A DNA stretch of 44,794 bases from DATEJJ01 sp039649115 (GTDB lineage Bacteria; Actinomycetota; Actinomycetes; Mycobacteriales; Micromonosporaceae): contig JBBWZQ010000024.1 in NCBI GenBank assembly GCA_039649115.1, forward strand, positions 1 through 44,794, read 5' to 3'. How positions within the stretch are numbered: the stretch's first letter is position 1; each line of letters starts with the position of its first letter. Below are positions 14,451 through 28,900 of the stretch, in pieces. The notes under the pieces are model-generated. The model made no database searches, was not told the DNA's origin, and was given only the letters and a program-made list of their open reading frames with translations. A program made the position numbers and the translations under genes.

Positions 14451-16970
14451 ATGACGATTGACAACGCGGTCATTCCCGGACGTACCGAGGCCCTGCGGTC
14501 CTGGAGAGCGAGTCTTCAGGACACCGCCATCGGGGAGTTACCCGCAGACCGGTCGCGGCAGCGTGCGTCGGCAGCGCACGCCACCCACGCGTTCGAGGTC
14601 CCGGCCGAGGTGGGTGCCGCACTCCTGGCACTCGTCCAGCGGCAGGGCGCGACGCTGCCCGACCTCGCGGTGGCCGCCGTTCAGATCGTCCTGGCCCGTT
14701 ACACGGGCAGTGCGGATCTGGCGGTGGCCACCGTGGTACCACAGCCGGACGGCGGCACGCGCGTCCTGCCGCTGCGCGCGCAGCTGCTGGACCCGTTGCC
14801 GTTCAAGGACTTTCTGTCGTACCGGCGGGCGTCCACGGTGGCCGCGCTGGAGCACCCGGGGGTGCCGTTCGAGCAACTGGTCGACGAGCTGGGCCGGGAT
14901 CTGGAGCGCACCTGCGTGGTCGGCGACCTGGCGGCGGTACCGGCGGCCGGGATGGGGCTGCGGCTCACGGGTGACCGCGGCCGGTTGGCCGGCGCGCTCG
15001 ACTACCGGACGGACGTGTTCGCCGCCGAGACGGCGCACCGGCTGGCGGCTTCGGTGTGCGCCGTACTGTCCACTGTGGCGCGGGATCCGTCGGTGGCGCT
15101 GGGCGACATCGACCCGCTCTCCGCGGCGCAACGGGACCGGCTGCTGGTCGGGTGCAACGACACCGGCCGTGCGGTCGCGCCCGCGCTGCTCCCCGAGTTG
15201 TTCGAACGGGCCGCCGCCCGGTACCCGGAGAATCCCGCTGTTGTCTTTGCCGGCGGCAGCCTGAGCCACGCGCGGCTCGACGCCCGGGCCAACCAGTTGG
15301 CGCGCTTCCTGATCGCCCGCGGCGCCGGACCGGAGCGGGTGGTCGCGCTGCTGCTGCCCCGATCGGTGGAGCTGGTCGTGGCCCAGCTCGCGGTCGCCAA
15401 GGCGGGTGCCGCCTTCCTGCCGGTGGATCCCGCCTACCCGCAGGCGCGGGTGGCCTTCATGCTGGCGGACTCCGCGCCGGTGCTGGTGCTGACCCTGTCG
15501 TCCCTGATGCCCACATTGGACTATCTGGCCGATCAGGCGCAGGCGCAGCCGGTGGTGGCGCTGGACGGTCGGCAGACGGTGGCTGCCGTGCGGCGCCTCT
15601 CGACGCGGCCGGTCGGCGACGGGGAGCGGAGCGCACCGCTGCGGCCCGGCCATCCGGCCTACGTCATCTACACCTCCGGCTCGACCGGTACGCCCAAGGG
15701 TGTCGTGGTCAGCCACGCCGGCCTGGCGAGCTTCTCGGACGCCGAGATCGAGCACTACGCGGTCTCGCCCGGCGACCGGGTGCTGCAGTTCTCCTCGCCC
15801 AGCTTCGACGCCTCGGTGCTGGAGCTGTGCATGTCGCTGCCGGCCGGCGCGGCGCTGGTCGCCGGCGGGGACGGGCCGCTGCTGGGCGAGCCGCTGGTCG
15901 AGGTGCTGGAGGAGTTCCGGGTCACGCACGCGCTGATCCCGCCGGCGGCGCTCGCCACCATCGCCAGGGGGGTGGCGCGCAGCGGGTTGCCGGCGTTCGC
16001 GACCGTCATCGTCGGCGGTGACGCGTGCACGGCGGAACTCGTCGAGGCGTGGGCCCCCGGGCGACGAATGATCAACTCGTACGGGCCGACCGAGGCGACC
16101 GTCGTGTCCACCTGGAGCGAGCCGCTGGTGGCCGGGCAGCGGCCGGGCATCGGGCGGCCGATCCCGAACATCCGGGGGTACGTGCTGGACCGGCGGCTGC
16201 GGCCGGTGCCGCCGGGTGCCCCCGGTGAGCTGTACGTGGCCGGCGCCGGCCTGGCCCGCGGCTACCTGCACCGGCCCGGCCTGACCGCGACACGGTTCGT
16301 CGCCAACCCGTACGGCGCGCCGGGCGAGCGGATGTACCGCACCGGCGACCTGGTGCGCTGGAACGCCGACTGGAACCTGGAGTTTCTGGGCCGCGCCGAC
16401 GAGCAGGTGAAGATCCGGGGGTTCCGCATCGAGTTGGGCGAGATCGAGGCCGCCCTCGCGCGGTGCCCCGGTGTCGCCGAGGCGGCCGTGGCCGCACGGG
16501 AGGACCGGCCCGGCGCCAGGCGCCTGGTGGCGTATGTCGTGTCCGAGCCGGGCAACCCGCCACAGGTGGCGCAGATGCGCCGGCACCTCGCCACCACGCT
16601 GCCCGACTACATGGTGCCGCAGGCGTTCGTCACGCTGCCGCGGCTGCCGCTGAGCCCGAACGGCAAGCTGGACCGGCGGGCCCTGCCCGCGCCGGACGCG
16701 CCTGCCACCGCCAGCGCCGGCTACCAGCCGCCGCGCACCGATGCCGAGCGCGCCATCGCCGGCATCTGGGCCGAGGTGCTGGGCATACCCCGGGTGGGCC
16801 GGCACGACAACTTCTTCGAACTGGGCGGCGACTCGATCCTCAGCTTCCGCGCGCTGACCCGGCTGCGCGGCGCGCTCGGCGTGCACCTCCCGGCCCGGGC
16901 GCTGTTCGACGCGCAGACCGTCGCCGGACTCGCCGAGGCGCTGCCGACCCTGCCCAGCAACGGCAACAGC
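14451..16970 (+). other. NRPS-1 module 1: half-C, A1, PCP1 (initiation)
   Basis: About residues 10-235 align only with the C-terminal half of a condensation domain. The N-terminal half with H-H-x-x-x-D-G is absent, so this segment cannot condense or acylate. A1 (about 15180-16695) has pocket residues D-A-L-L-I-G-S-V-V-K, read by eye in GrsA numbering (motifs F-D-A-S-V-L-E, T-H-A-L-I-P-P, V-I-V-G-G, I-N-S-Y-G-P-T-E-A-T-V-V). The pocket is hydrophobic; I cannot name the substrate. The PCP1 serine is at 16833. No E domain follows, so residue 1 is L. Confidence 0.85.
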
Positions 16971-19900
16971 CAACCGATCGCCCGGGTGTCCCGGGACGGC
17001 GGGCTCCCGCTGTCGGCGGCGCAGCAACGGCTCTGGTTCCTCGACGACCTCACCGCGGGCGGCACGGAATACAACACCGGCGTCGGGCTGCGCCTGACCG
17101 GCACCCTGGACATCGAGGCGCTGCGCGCCGCGCTGGCCGGGCTGGCCCGGCGGCACGAGTCGCTGCGGACCACGTTCGACACCATCGACGGGTACGGCGT
17201 GCAGGTCGTGGCACCGCAGGGCGACGTACCGCTGCGGCTGGTCGACCTGTCCACGGTGGATGATCCGGGCGCCCTGGACCGGGTGCTGGCCGGCGAGCTG
17301 AACACCCGGTTCGACCTGCGGCGGGGGCCGCTGGCCCGGGCGCTGCTGGTGCGCCTGGGCGCGGACGAGCACGTGCTGCTGCTCAGCCAGCACCACATCA
17401 TCACCGACGGCTGGTCGGTACGGGTGCTCGTCGAGGAGCTGGGCGACCGGTACGCGGCCCAGGTCGCCGGTGCGGGCGACGCCGAGCCGGCACCGCCACC
17501 GATCCAGTACGCGGACTTCGCGGCCTGGCAGCGCGACCAGCTCTCCGGTGCCGGCCTGGGCGAGCACCTGGACTACTGGCGGGACAAGCTGGCCGGCGCC
17601 GAGGTGCTGCACCTGCCGACCGACCGGCCCCGCCCGCACCTGCGTACCGCCGCGGGCGCGGTGCACCGGCGGGACCTGCCCGCCGATCTGGTCGACCGGC
17701 TGGCCCGGCTGGGCCAGGCGCGCGGCGCCACGCTGTTCATGGTGCTCGCCGGCGCGGTGCAGATCCTGCTCTCGCGCTACAGCAACCAGCGCGACATCTG
17801 CGTGGGTACCGCCACCACCGGGCGGGGCCACGCCGAACTGGAGGACCTGGTCGGCTTCTTCGTCAACACGGTGGTGCTGCGCGCCGACGTGGACGAGGCG
17901 CGCGGCTTTGCCGACTTCCTGGCGGGGGTGCGGGAGACCGTACTGGAAGCCTTCGAGCACGACGCGGTGCCCTTCGACCGGCTCGTCGAGGAGCTGGCAC
18001 CCGAGCGCGACCCCAGCCGTACCCCGCTGGTACAGGCGATGGTCGTGCTGCAGAGCGCGATGGTGCCGACCCGGCAGGTCGCCGGCCTGCGGGTCACCGA
18101 GCACGACCTGCCCCGGCCGTCGGCGCGCTTCGAGCTGGTGGTCGAGTTCCTGCCCCGGGACGACACGCTGAACCTGACCATCGAGTACAACACCGACCTG
18201 TTCGACGCCGGTACCGTCGAGCGGCTCGCCGGCCACCTGCAGACGCTGCTGGCCGGCATCGCCGCCGACCCGGACCGGCCGCTGCGCGAGGTCGCGCTGC
18301 TCAGCGCGGCGGAGCGGTACGAGTTGCTGGAGGCGTGGAACGACACGGCGCAGGCGGTGCCGCCCGTGCCGCTGTGCGAGCTGTTCGAGGCGCAGGTGGC
18401 CTGGGCGCCGGACGCGACCGCCGTGGTCAGCGGCGATGTCCGCCTGTCCTACGCGGAGCTGAACCGGCGGGCCAACCGGCTCGCCCGGCTGCTCATCGAG
18501 CGGGGCGCGGGCCCGGAGCGGTTCGTGGCGCTGGCGGTGCCGCGCGGCGCCGACATGGTGGTGGCGCTGATCGCGGTGCTCAAGTCGGGCGCGGGCTACC
18601 TGCCGGTCGATCTGAACTACCCGGCCGAGCGGATCACCTTCATGCTCCGGGACGCGGCACCGGCACTGCTGCTGTCCACAGTGGAGGTGGGCGGGCGGCT
18701 GCCGGCCGCCGTGGGTGAGGCGCGGCTCGCGATCGACGGGCCGGACGCGCTGCGGGCGCTCGCCGAGTACCCCGACGGCAACGTGACCGACGCGCAACGG
18801 CTGCGGCCGCTGCTGCCCGGGCACCCCGCCTACGTCATCTACACGTCCGGCTCGACCGGGCGGCCCAAGGGCGTCGTCGTCGCCCAGCAGAGCGTGGTGG
18901 ACCTGGCCGCCTGGGCGGCGGAGGACTTCGGTGAGCCGGGACTGTCCCGGGTGGTGGCCTCCACGTCGCTCAACTTCGACGTGTCGGTGTTCGAGATCTT
19001 CTGCCCGCTGATGGCCGGCGGCCAGATCGAGGTGGTCCGGGACGTGCTGGTGCTGGCCGAGACCGCGCCGGAGGAGCCGGCGGGCGCGAGCCTGATCAGC
19101 GCGGTGCCGTCGGCGCTGTCGCAGGTGCTGGCGCAGGGCCAGGTCGCGGTCGAGGCGGACACCGTGGTACTGGCCGGCGAGGCGCTGTCCAGCCACGCGG
19201 TGCGCGAGATCCGGGCCGCCCTGCCCGGCAGCCAGATCGCCAACATCTACGGCCCCACCGAGGCGACCGTCTACGCCACCGCGTGGTACTCGCGGGACGG
19301 CGATCAGGACCGTACCCCGCCGATCGGCCGGCCGATCGCGAACACCCGTGCCTACGTGCTGGACGCCGCCCTGCGGCCGGTACCGCCGGGCGTCTCCGGC
19401 GAGCTGTACCTCGGCGGCCGGAGCCTCGCCCGCGGCTACCTCAACCGGCCGGGCCTGACCGCCGACCGGTTCATCGCCGATCCGTTCGGCGATCGGGGCG
19501 CCCGGATGTACCGGACCGGAGACGTGGTGCGCCGCTGCGCCGACGGTCAGCTGGAGTACCTGGGCCGCTCGGACCACCAGGTGAAGATCCGTGGGTTCCG
19601 GATCGAACTGGGCGAGGTCGACGCCGCCCTGCTGCGCCACGACGCGGTGGCCGAGGCGGTGACCGTGGCACGCCAGGAGGGCTCGGTGCACGGCCGGCTG
19701 GTGGCCTACCTGGTCGCGGCGCCGGGATCCACAGTGGACGTACCCGAGCTGCGCGCGTTCCTGGGCAGGCTGTTGCCCGACTACATGGTGCCCGCCGCCT
19801 TTGTCGTGCTGGACCGGCTGCCGCTGAACCCGAACGGCAAACTGGACCGGGGCGCGCTGCCGGCGCCGGACTGGACAGCCGGCAGCACCGGCTACGTGGC

Positions 19901-22900
19901 CCCCCGCACGCACACCGAGCGGGCGCTGGCCCGGGTCTGGCGCGAGGTGCTGGGCGTGGCGCGGGTCGGGGTGCAGGACAACTTCTTCGAACTCGGCGGC
20001 GACTCGATCCTGTCCATCCAGGTGGTGTCCCGCGCCCGCCAGGCCGGCCTGCCGGTCACCTCCAGGGACCTGCTGCTGCACCAGAACATCGGCGCGCTCG
20101 CCGCCGTGGTCGCGGAGAGTCTGGCCAGCCGGGACGCTGGCGCGCACCCGGCGGCCGAGCAGGGGCCCGTGTGCGGCGAGGTGCCGCTGACCCCGATCCA
20201 GCACTGGTTCTTCCAGACGCATCCGGTCGCGCCCGAGCATTTCAACCAGTGGCTGATGGTGGATCTCGCGGCCGGTGCCGACCCGGATGCGCTGGCCGGC
20301 GCGCTGGCCGCGCTCGCCCGGCAGCACGACGCGCTGCGGATGCGCTACGAGCGGGCCGGCGCGTGGCGGCAGGACAACGGCGACCTCTCGGTGGTGCCGG
20401 TGCTGGCGCGCCACGATCTGTCCACCATGGACGAAGCGGGCCAGGACGCCGCGATGGACGAGCTGGCCGCCGCCGTGCAGGCCGGCTTCGACCTGCGGGA
20501 GGGTCCGCTGCTGAAGGCGGTCCTGTTCGACCTGGGCGCCGGCCGGGCGCCGGTGCTGCTGCTCGCGGTGCACCACCTCGTGGTGGACGCGGTCTCCTGG
20601 CGGATCCTGCTGGAGGACCTGGACGCCGCCTACCGGCAGGCGTCCGCCGGGCAGGCTGTCCAGCTGGGACAGAAGACCACCTCGCTGCGCGAATGGTCGA
20701 GGCGGCTCGCCGAGCACGCCGCGGCCGGGGGGCTGGAGCAGGAGCGGGCGTACTGGGCGGGCGCGGTCCAGGACGGCGATGCGGCGGTACCGCTGGACGC
20801 CGAGGGAGCCAACACGGCCGGCTCGGCGCGCGCGGTGACCGTGCGGCTGGATGCGCGCACCAGCACCGCTCTGCTCCAGGAGGTACCGGCGGCCTACCGT
20901 ACCCAGATCAACGACGTGCTGCTCAGCGCGCTGGGCCGGGTGCTGCGCGGCTGGACCGGGCGCGACGCGGTGCCGGTCGACCTGGAAGGCCACGGTCGCG
21001 AGGAGATCTTCGAGGGCGTCGACCTGTCCCGTACGGTCGGCTGGTTCACCACCATGTTCCCGGTGGTGCTGCGGATCCCGGACGGCGACTGGGGCACCGT
21101 CATCAAGTCCGTCAAGGAGCAGGTGCGCGCGGTACCCGGACGGGGACTGGGATACGGCGCCCTGCGCCACCTCGACGGCGCCGCGCCGCTGTCCGCGCCG
21201 GGTGCGGCCGGGCCCGGCATCTCCTTCAACTACCTCGGCCAGCTCGACGGCCTGGCCGAGGGCGGCGGCGTGTGCACCGGGGTGCGGCGCGAGCTGGCGC
21301 TGTCCGAGGCGCCGGCCGCGACCCGGGCGCACGTGCTGGACATCGTCGGCAAGGTGGAGCGCCGCTGCCTGGAGTTCACCTGGCACTACTCCGGAAACCT
21401 GCACCAGGACGGGACGATCCGGGCGCGCGCCGAGGAGATGCTGCGGGCGCTGCGCGAGGTCGTCGAGCACTGCACCCGGCCCGGCGCGGGCGGCCGCACC
21501 CCGTCCGACTTCCCGCTGGCCCGGCTGACCCAGGCGGACGTCGACCGGCTGGTGGGCACCGGAACGTCCACAGAGGACATCTATCCGCTGACCCCGATGC
21601 AGGCCGGCATGGTCTTCCACGGGCTGACCCAGGCCGACCAGGCGGTGTACTTCCAGCAGGCGACGTTCATCCTCGCCGGAGTGCCGGAACCCGAGCTGCT
21701 CGGCGAGGCCTGGCAGCACGTCACGGACCAGACCCCCGCGCTGCGCACCCGGGTGGTCTGGGAGGCGGTCGACGAGCCGGTACAGGTGGTCGACCGCGCG
21801 GTGGCCGTACCCGTCCGGTATCTGGACTGGACCGCGCTGCCTCCCGACGGCCGCGCCGGACAGTTGCGCCGGCTGCTGGCCGCGGACCGCGACGAGGGCC
21901 TGGACCTGCGCGCCGCGCCGCTGCAGCGGCTGGTGCTGGCCCGGCTGCCCGGCGACGAGGTGCAGGTGGTCTGGACCTTCCACCACGTGCTGCTGGACGG
22001 CTGGAGCGTCTTCGGCGTGCTCAGTGACGTCTTCGCCGCGCACGCGGCCCTGGCCGCCGGCGCGCCGGTGCGGCCCGCCGGCCGGCGCCCGTTCCGCGAC
22101 TACCTCACCTGGCTGGGTGACCGCGACCGGCTGGAGGCCGAGAAGCACTGGCGCGCTGTGCTCGGCGACCTGACCGAGACCACCGCGCTGCCCTACGACC
22201 GGCCGCCGGTCTCCGCGCACCGGGCGCAGTCCGGCCAGCGCGTCGAGATCGTGCTCCCGCCGGACGAGTCCGACCACATCCGGCGCGCCGCGCGCCGGCA
22301 CGGCCTGACCGTGAACACCCTCGCGCAGGGCGCCTGGGCGCTGCTCCTGTCGCTCTACAGTGGACAGCGGGACGTGCTGTTCGGCAGCACCGTCTCCGGC
22401 CGCCCGGCGGAGCTGCCCGGCGTCGAGTCGATGGTCGGCATGTTCATCAACACGCTGCCCACCCGGGTGCGGATCGAGCGCCACCGCGACGTGGTGGCGT
22501 GGCTGCGCGACCTGCAGGGCGCGCAGACCCGGGCGCGCCGGTTCGACTTCCTGCCGTTGCCCAGCCTGCAGGCGTGGAGCGGACTGGCCGGCGCGGCCGG
22601 CCTGTTCGACAGCGTCCTGGTGGTCGAGAACTACCCCATCAACGACGAGGCCGCCGCCGAGCACGGCCTCCGGATGCGCGAGCTGGGCGCGATCGAGACG
22701 ACCAACTACCCGCTGAGCCTGATGCTGACGACCGGTGCCCGGCTGTCGGTCACGGTGGGGTACGACCCGGCGCTGTTCGACGCCGCCACCGTCGAGCGGC
22801 TGGCCGGCTACTTCCGGTCGCTGCTCGCCGCCGTGGCCGGCGGGATGGACGGTACGGTCGCCGACCTGCCGGTGCTGGACGGGGCGCAGCGGCAGCAGGT

Positions 22901-25900
22901 GCTGGTGGAGTGGAACGCCACGGACCGGGAGACACCGGCCGGCACCGTGCCGGAGCTGTTCGACGCGCAGGCGCACCGGTCGCCGCGGGCCGCCGCGCTG
23001 ATCACTGACTCAGGTGAGGTGAGCTACGCCGACCTGCGGGCCCGGGCCGACGCGCTGGCGGGGCACCTGGCCGGGTCCGGAGTCACCGTCGAGGAACCGG
23101 TCGCCGTCCTGATGGAGCGCGGCGTCCCCCTCGTGGTCGCGGAGCTGGCCATCCTCAAGGCGGGCGGCGCATACGTGCCGCTGGACCTGCGGGCTCCGGC
23201 GGCCCGGATGCGGCTGCTGCTGGCCGAGACCGGTGCCCGGGTCGTGGTCACCGACGAGACCTGGCAGGCGACCTGCCGCGAGGTCCACACCGGACAGACG
23301 GTCGTGCTCGACGGTGCGCCGGCCGCACCGGTGGACGGCCCGCCAGCGGTCGCGCCGCATCCGGACAACCTCGCCTACATCATGCACACCTCGGGCTCGA
23401 CCGGCCGGCCCAAGGGGGTGGCCGTGCGCCACCGCGACGTGGTCGCGCTCGCCTTCGACCACCGGTTCCGGGATGCGCACCGGCGTACCCTGCTGCACTC
23501 CCCGCAGGCCTTCGACGCGTCCACGTACGAGCTGTGGGTGCCGTTGCTGACCGGCGGCCAGGTCGTGCTGGCCCCGCCCGGGGACATGGACGCCGACGTG
23601 CTGCGCCGCATGGTGGTCGAGCACGGCGTCACCGGCGTGTTCCTCACCTCCGGCCTGTTCCGGCTCGTCGCGCAGGAGGCGCCCGGCTGCCTGGCCGGCG
23701 CCCGCGAGGTGTGGACCGGTGGCGAGGTGGTGCCGGCCGCCGCCCTGCGCCGGGTCCTCGCGGCCACTCCCGGCCTCGTGGTGGCGGACGTGTACGGCCC
23801 GACCGAGACCACCACGTACGCCACCCAGCGCAACATGACCACCGCCGCCGAGGTACCCGACGTGGTGCCGATCGGGCGGCCGATGGACAACGTGCGCGTG
23901 TACGTGCTCGACGCCGGCCTGCGCCCGGTACCGGTGGCGATCCCCGGTGAGCTGTACATCGCCGGGGCCGGGCTGGCGCGCGGGTACCACGGCCGGCCGG
24001 GCCTGACCGCGGAGCGCTTCCTCGCCAACCCGTACGGGGATCCGGGCGACCGGATGTACCGCACCGGGGACGTCGTGCGGTGGAGTGCCGAGGGCGAACT
24101 CCAGTTCGTCGGGCGCGCCGACGACCAGGTGAAGATCCGCGGCTTCCGGATCGAGCTGGGCGAGATCGAGACCGCGCTGCTGCGCCACCCGGACGTCGCC
24201 GAGGCGGTGGCGGTGGCCCGGCGCGAGGAGACCGGGCGCACCCGGCTCGCCGGCTACCTGGTGCCGGCCGACCGGACCCGGCCGCCGGACCCGGCGGCGC
24301 TGCGCCAACTGCTGGCCGCCTCGCTGCCCGACTACATGGTGCCGTCGGTCTTCGTCACGCTGGACGCGCTGCCGCTGAACGCCAACGGGAAGGTGGACCG
24401 CCGCGCGCTGCCCGCGCCGGAACCGGACCGGCAGGCCGCCGGCTACCTGGCCCCGCGCAGCGACACCGAGCGGATCCTGGCGCAGATCCTCGCCGACGTG
24501 CTGCAGGTGCCGAGGGTGGGGGTGCACGACAACTTCTTCGAACTCGGCGGCGACTCGATCCTGTCCATCCAGGTGGTGTCGCGCGCCCGGCGCCACGAGC
24601 TGAACCTGATGCCCCGGGACCTGTTCCAGAGCCCGACCGTCGCGGCGCTGGCCGCCATCGCGGTTGCCGCGCCGGCCGGCCCCGCCGACCGGGGGCCGGT
24701 CACCGGCGAGGTCACGCTGACCCCCATCCAGCGGTGGTTCTTCCAGACCCAGCCGGACCACCCGGAGCACTTCAACCAGTCGGTGTTCGTGGATCTGACC
24801 GGTACGCCGCGGCGCGAACCGCTGCGCGCGGCGTTCGGCGCGGTGCTGGTCCACCACGACGCGCTGCGGACGCGCTGCACGCCGGACGCGGGCGGGTGGC
24901 GCCAGGACATCGCGGACGCGCTCGACGTGGACGCCGTGCTCTCCTGGCACGATCTGTCCGATGTGGACGGTGACCCGCGGGACGCCATGGCGCGCGTGGC
25001 CGGCGAGGTGCATGCCAGCCTCGACCTCGCCCGTGGACCCCTGGTCAAGGCGGTGCTCTTCGAGCTCGGCGACGGCCGGCGCCCGGTGCTGTTCATCGCC
25101 GCGCACCACCTGGTCGTGGACGGGGTGTCCTGGCGGATCCTGCTCGACGACCTGGACAGCGCCTACCGCCAGGCGGACCGGGGCGAGCCGATCGACCTTG
25201 GCCCCAGGACGACGTCCTTCCAGGACTGGGCGGACCGGCTCGCCCGGCACACCGCCGCCGGCGGGTTCGACGGCGAGACCGGCTACTGGCAGGCGGTGAC
25301 CGGCGCGGCGCAGCCGGCGGTCCCGGTCGACGGCGAGGGCAGCCGGACCGTCGGCGGCATGCGCTCGGTGGTGGTGCGGCTGGACGCCGAGGACACCAGG
25401 GCACTGCTGCAGGACGTTCCCGAGGCGTACCGCACCCAGGTCAACGACGTGCTGCTCAGCGCGCTCGGCAAGGTGCTGCGCCGCTGGAGCGGGCGCGAGC
25501 GGGTGCTGGTCGACCTCGAAGGCCACGGCCGGGTGGACCTGTTCGGCGGGGTGGACCTGTCCCGGACGGTCGGCTGGTTCACCACCATGTTCCCGGTCGC
25601 GCTCGGCGTCGAGCCGGACGCGGACTGGGGCGACGCGCTGAAGTCCGTCAAGGAGCAACTGCGCGCGGTGCCGCACGAGGGCATCGGCTACGGCGCGCTG
25701 CGCTACCTCGCCGGCGCTGACCGGCTCGACGGCAGCCAACCCCAGGTCAGCTTCAACTATCTGGGGCAGCTCGACCGGCCGGCGGATCCGGCGTCGCTGT
25801 TCCACGCCGTGCGCGGCGGCCTCGGCGGCGACGCGAGCCCGGCGGCGGCCCGCCCGCACCTGCTGGACGTGGTCGGCGTCGTCGAGCGCCGGTGCCTGGA

Positions 25901-28900
25901 GTTCACCTGGTTCTACGACGAGGGTGTGCACACCCACGCCACCGTGCGCCAGCTGGCCGACGAGCTCCTCGGGCACCTGCGCGCGATCGTGGCGCACTGC
26001 GCGCTGCCCGGCACCGGCGGCCGTACGCCGTCCGACTTCCCGCTGGCGCGCCTGGACCAGTCCACCGTGGACGAGCTGGTGGGTGACGGCCGGTCGGTCG
26101 AGGACATCTACCCGCTGACCCCGATGCAGGCCGGGATGGTCTTCCACAGCCTGGTCGACGCCAGCACGACCGGTGCCTACTTCAACCAGGTCCGGCTGCG
26201 GCTGTCCGGGGTGGCCGACCCGCGCGCGCTGGGCGACGCGTGGCAGCGGGTGGTCGACGCGAACCCGGTGCTGCGCAGCGCCGTGGTCTGGCAGGGGGTG
26301 GCCGAGCCGGTGCAGGTGGTACGGCGCGCCGTGCGGCTGCCGGTGGCCCACCACGACTGGCGGGAATGCTCCGATGTGGAGCGTGCCGGGCGGCTGGAAC
26401 TGCTGCTCGCGATCGACCGGGCCCGCGGCGTCGACCTGGGCATCGCGCCGTTGATGCGGCTGGCCGTCGCCGCGCTGCCCGGCGACGAGGTGCTCCTGGT
26501 CTGGAGCTTCCACCACGTGCTGCTGGACGGCTGGAGCGCGGCGCAGGTCTTCGCCCAGGTGTGCGAGGAGTACGCGGCGATCCGCGACGGGCGGTCCCCG
26601 GTACCCGTGGCGCGCCGCCCGTTCCGGGACTACCTGCGCTGGCTGGACGGGCGCGACCAGGACGAGGCCGAGCGGTACTGGCGTGGCGTGCTCGACGGGT
26701 TCTCATCGCCGACCGCCCTGCCATATGACCGGCAGCCGGTGGAGGCGCACCGGGCGCAGTCCGTGCAGACCCACCGGGTCGCGCTGTCCGTGGAGCGCTC
26801 GGCCCGGCTGCGTACCGTGGCACGGCGCCACGGGCTGACCGTGAACACGCTGGTGCAGGGTGCCTGGGCGATGACCCTGTCGCACTTCGGCGGCGAGCGG
26901 GACGTGGCGTTCGGGGTCACGGTCTCCGGCCGGCCGGCGGATCTGTCCGGTGTGGAGTCGATGGTCGGCATGTTCATCAACACCGTGCCGGCCCGGGTGG
27001 AGGTGACCGGCGGCGCCCGGCTCGCGCAGTGGCTGGGCGACCTGCAGGTCGCGCAGGCGCAGGCGCGGCGCTTCGACTTCGTACCGCTGGCCCGGCTGCA
27101 GGCCTGGGCCGGGTGCACCCTGTTCGACAGCATCATGGTCTTCGAGAACTACCCGTTCGACGACGAGTCGGTCACCGGGCACGGGCTGGCCATCGAAGAG
27201 GTGGCGGACGTGGAGCCGACGAACTACCCGCTCAGTGTGGTCGTCGACCCGCGCGAGCGGCTGCGCATCGCCATGGGCTACGACCCGGCGCTGTTCGACG
27301 CCGGCACCGTGGCGCGCCTCGGCGGGCACCTGGAGATGCTGCTGGAGCAGATGGCCACCGACCTGGACCGGACGCTGGGCAGCCTGTCGCTGCTCACCCC
27401 GGCCCAGCGCGCGCAGGTGCTGGAGCACTGGAACGCCACCGGGCACCCGCTGCCCGCCGGCACCGTCGCCAGCCTGTTCGACGCGCAGGTACGCCGCACG
27501 CCGGCGGCGGTCGCGGTGACCAGCGGCGGGGACACGCTGACCTACGCCGAACTGGACGCCCGCGCCAACCGGCTCGCGCACCGGCTGCTGCGCCTGGGCC
27601 TGCGCGCCGAGCAGCGGGTCGGCATCCTGATGGAGCGCGGCACCGACCTGGTCGTCGCGGTGCTGGCCACGGTGAAGGCCGGCGGTGCCTACCTGCCGCT
27701 GGACGTGCGCGCGCCGGTCGAGCGGATGCGCCTGGTGCTGGCCGAGGCGGGCGCGGACCTGCTGCTGGTGGACGAGGCGTGGGCGCGGGCGGGCCACTGC
27801 GCCCACAATGGACAGACGCTGGTACTGCCGGCGGACGTCACCGGTGAACCGGCGACCAGCCCCGATGTCCGGGTGCACCCGGACAGCCTCGCCTACGCGG
27901 AGTACACCTCGGGCTCCACCGGTACCCCCAAAGGGGTTGCCGTGCGCCACCGCGACGTGGTCGCGCTGGCCCACGACAGCCGTTTCGACCGCGCCGCGCA
28001 CCGGCGGGTGCTGCTGCACTCGCCGCTGGCCTTCGACGCCTCCACCTACGAACTGTGGGTGCCGCTGCTGCGCGGCGGAGAAGTGGTCGTGGCACCGCCC
28101 GGCGACCTGGACACCGAGGCGCTGCGCCGGCTGGTCACCGGGCACGGTGTCACCGGGCTGTGGCTCACCTCCGGCCTGTTCCGCGTGGTGGCGCAGGATG
28201 CGCCGGACTGCCTCGCCGGGGCCGGCGAGGTGTGGACGGGTGGGGACGTGGTCTCCGCCGCCGCGGTGCGCCGGGTGCTGGCCGCCTGCCCCGGACTGGT
28301 GGTGGTCGACGGGTACGGGCCGACCGAGACGACGACGTTCGCGACCAGCTATGCGATGCCGGCGCTCGACGCGGTGCCGGACGTGGTGCCCATCGGGCGG
28401 CCGATCGACAACATGCGGGTATACATCCTGGACAGCCGGCTGCGTCCGGTGCCGCCCGGCGCGCCCGGCGAGTTGTACATCGCGGGTGCCGGCGTGTCCC
28501 GTGGCTACCTGGACCAGCCCGGGCTGACCGCCCAGCGGTTCGTCGCCGACCCGTACGGCCGGCCGGGCGGGCGGATGTACACCACCGGGGACGTGGTGCG
28601 CTGGTCGGCGGGCGGCGTCGTGCAGTTCGTCGGCCGCTCCGACGAGCAGGTGAAGATCCGCGGGTTCCGGATCGAGCTCGGTGAGGTCGAGGCCGCGCTC
28701 GCCGGCTGCGCCGGGGTCGCCGGCGTGGCCGTCATCGCCCGCGAGGACCAGCCCGGCGTCAAGCGGCTGGTGGCCTACCTGGTGCCCGAGGCGGGCGGCA
28801 CGCTCGACGTCGCGGCGCTGCGCGAGCGGCTCGCCGGCACGCTGCCGGACTACCTGGTGCCCTCGGCGTTCGTCCCGCTCGACGCGCTGCCGTTGAGCCG

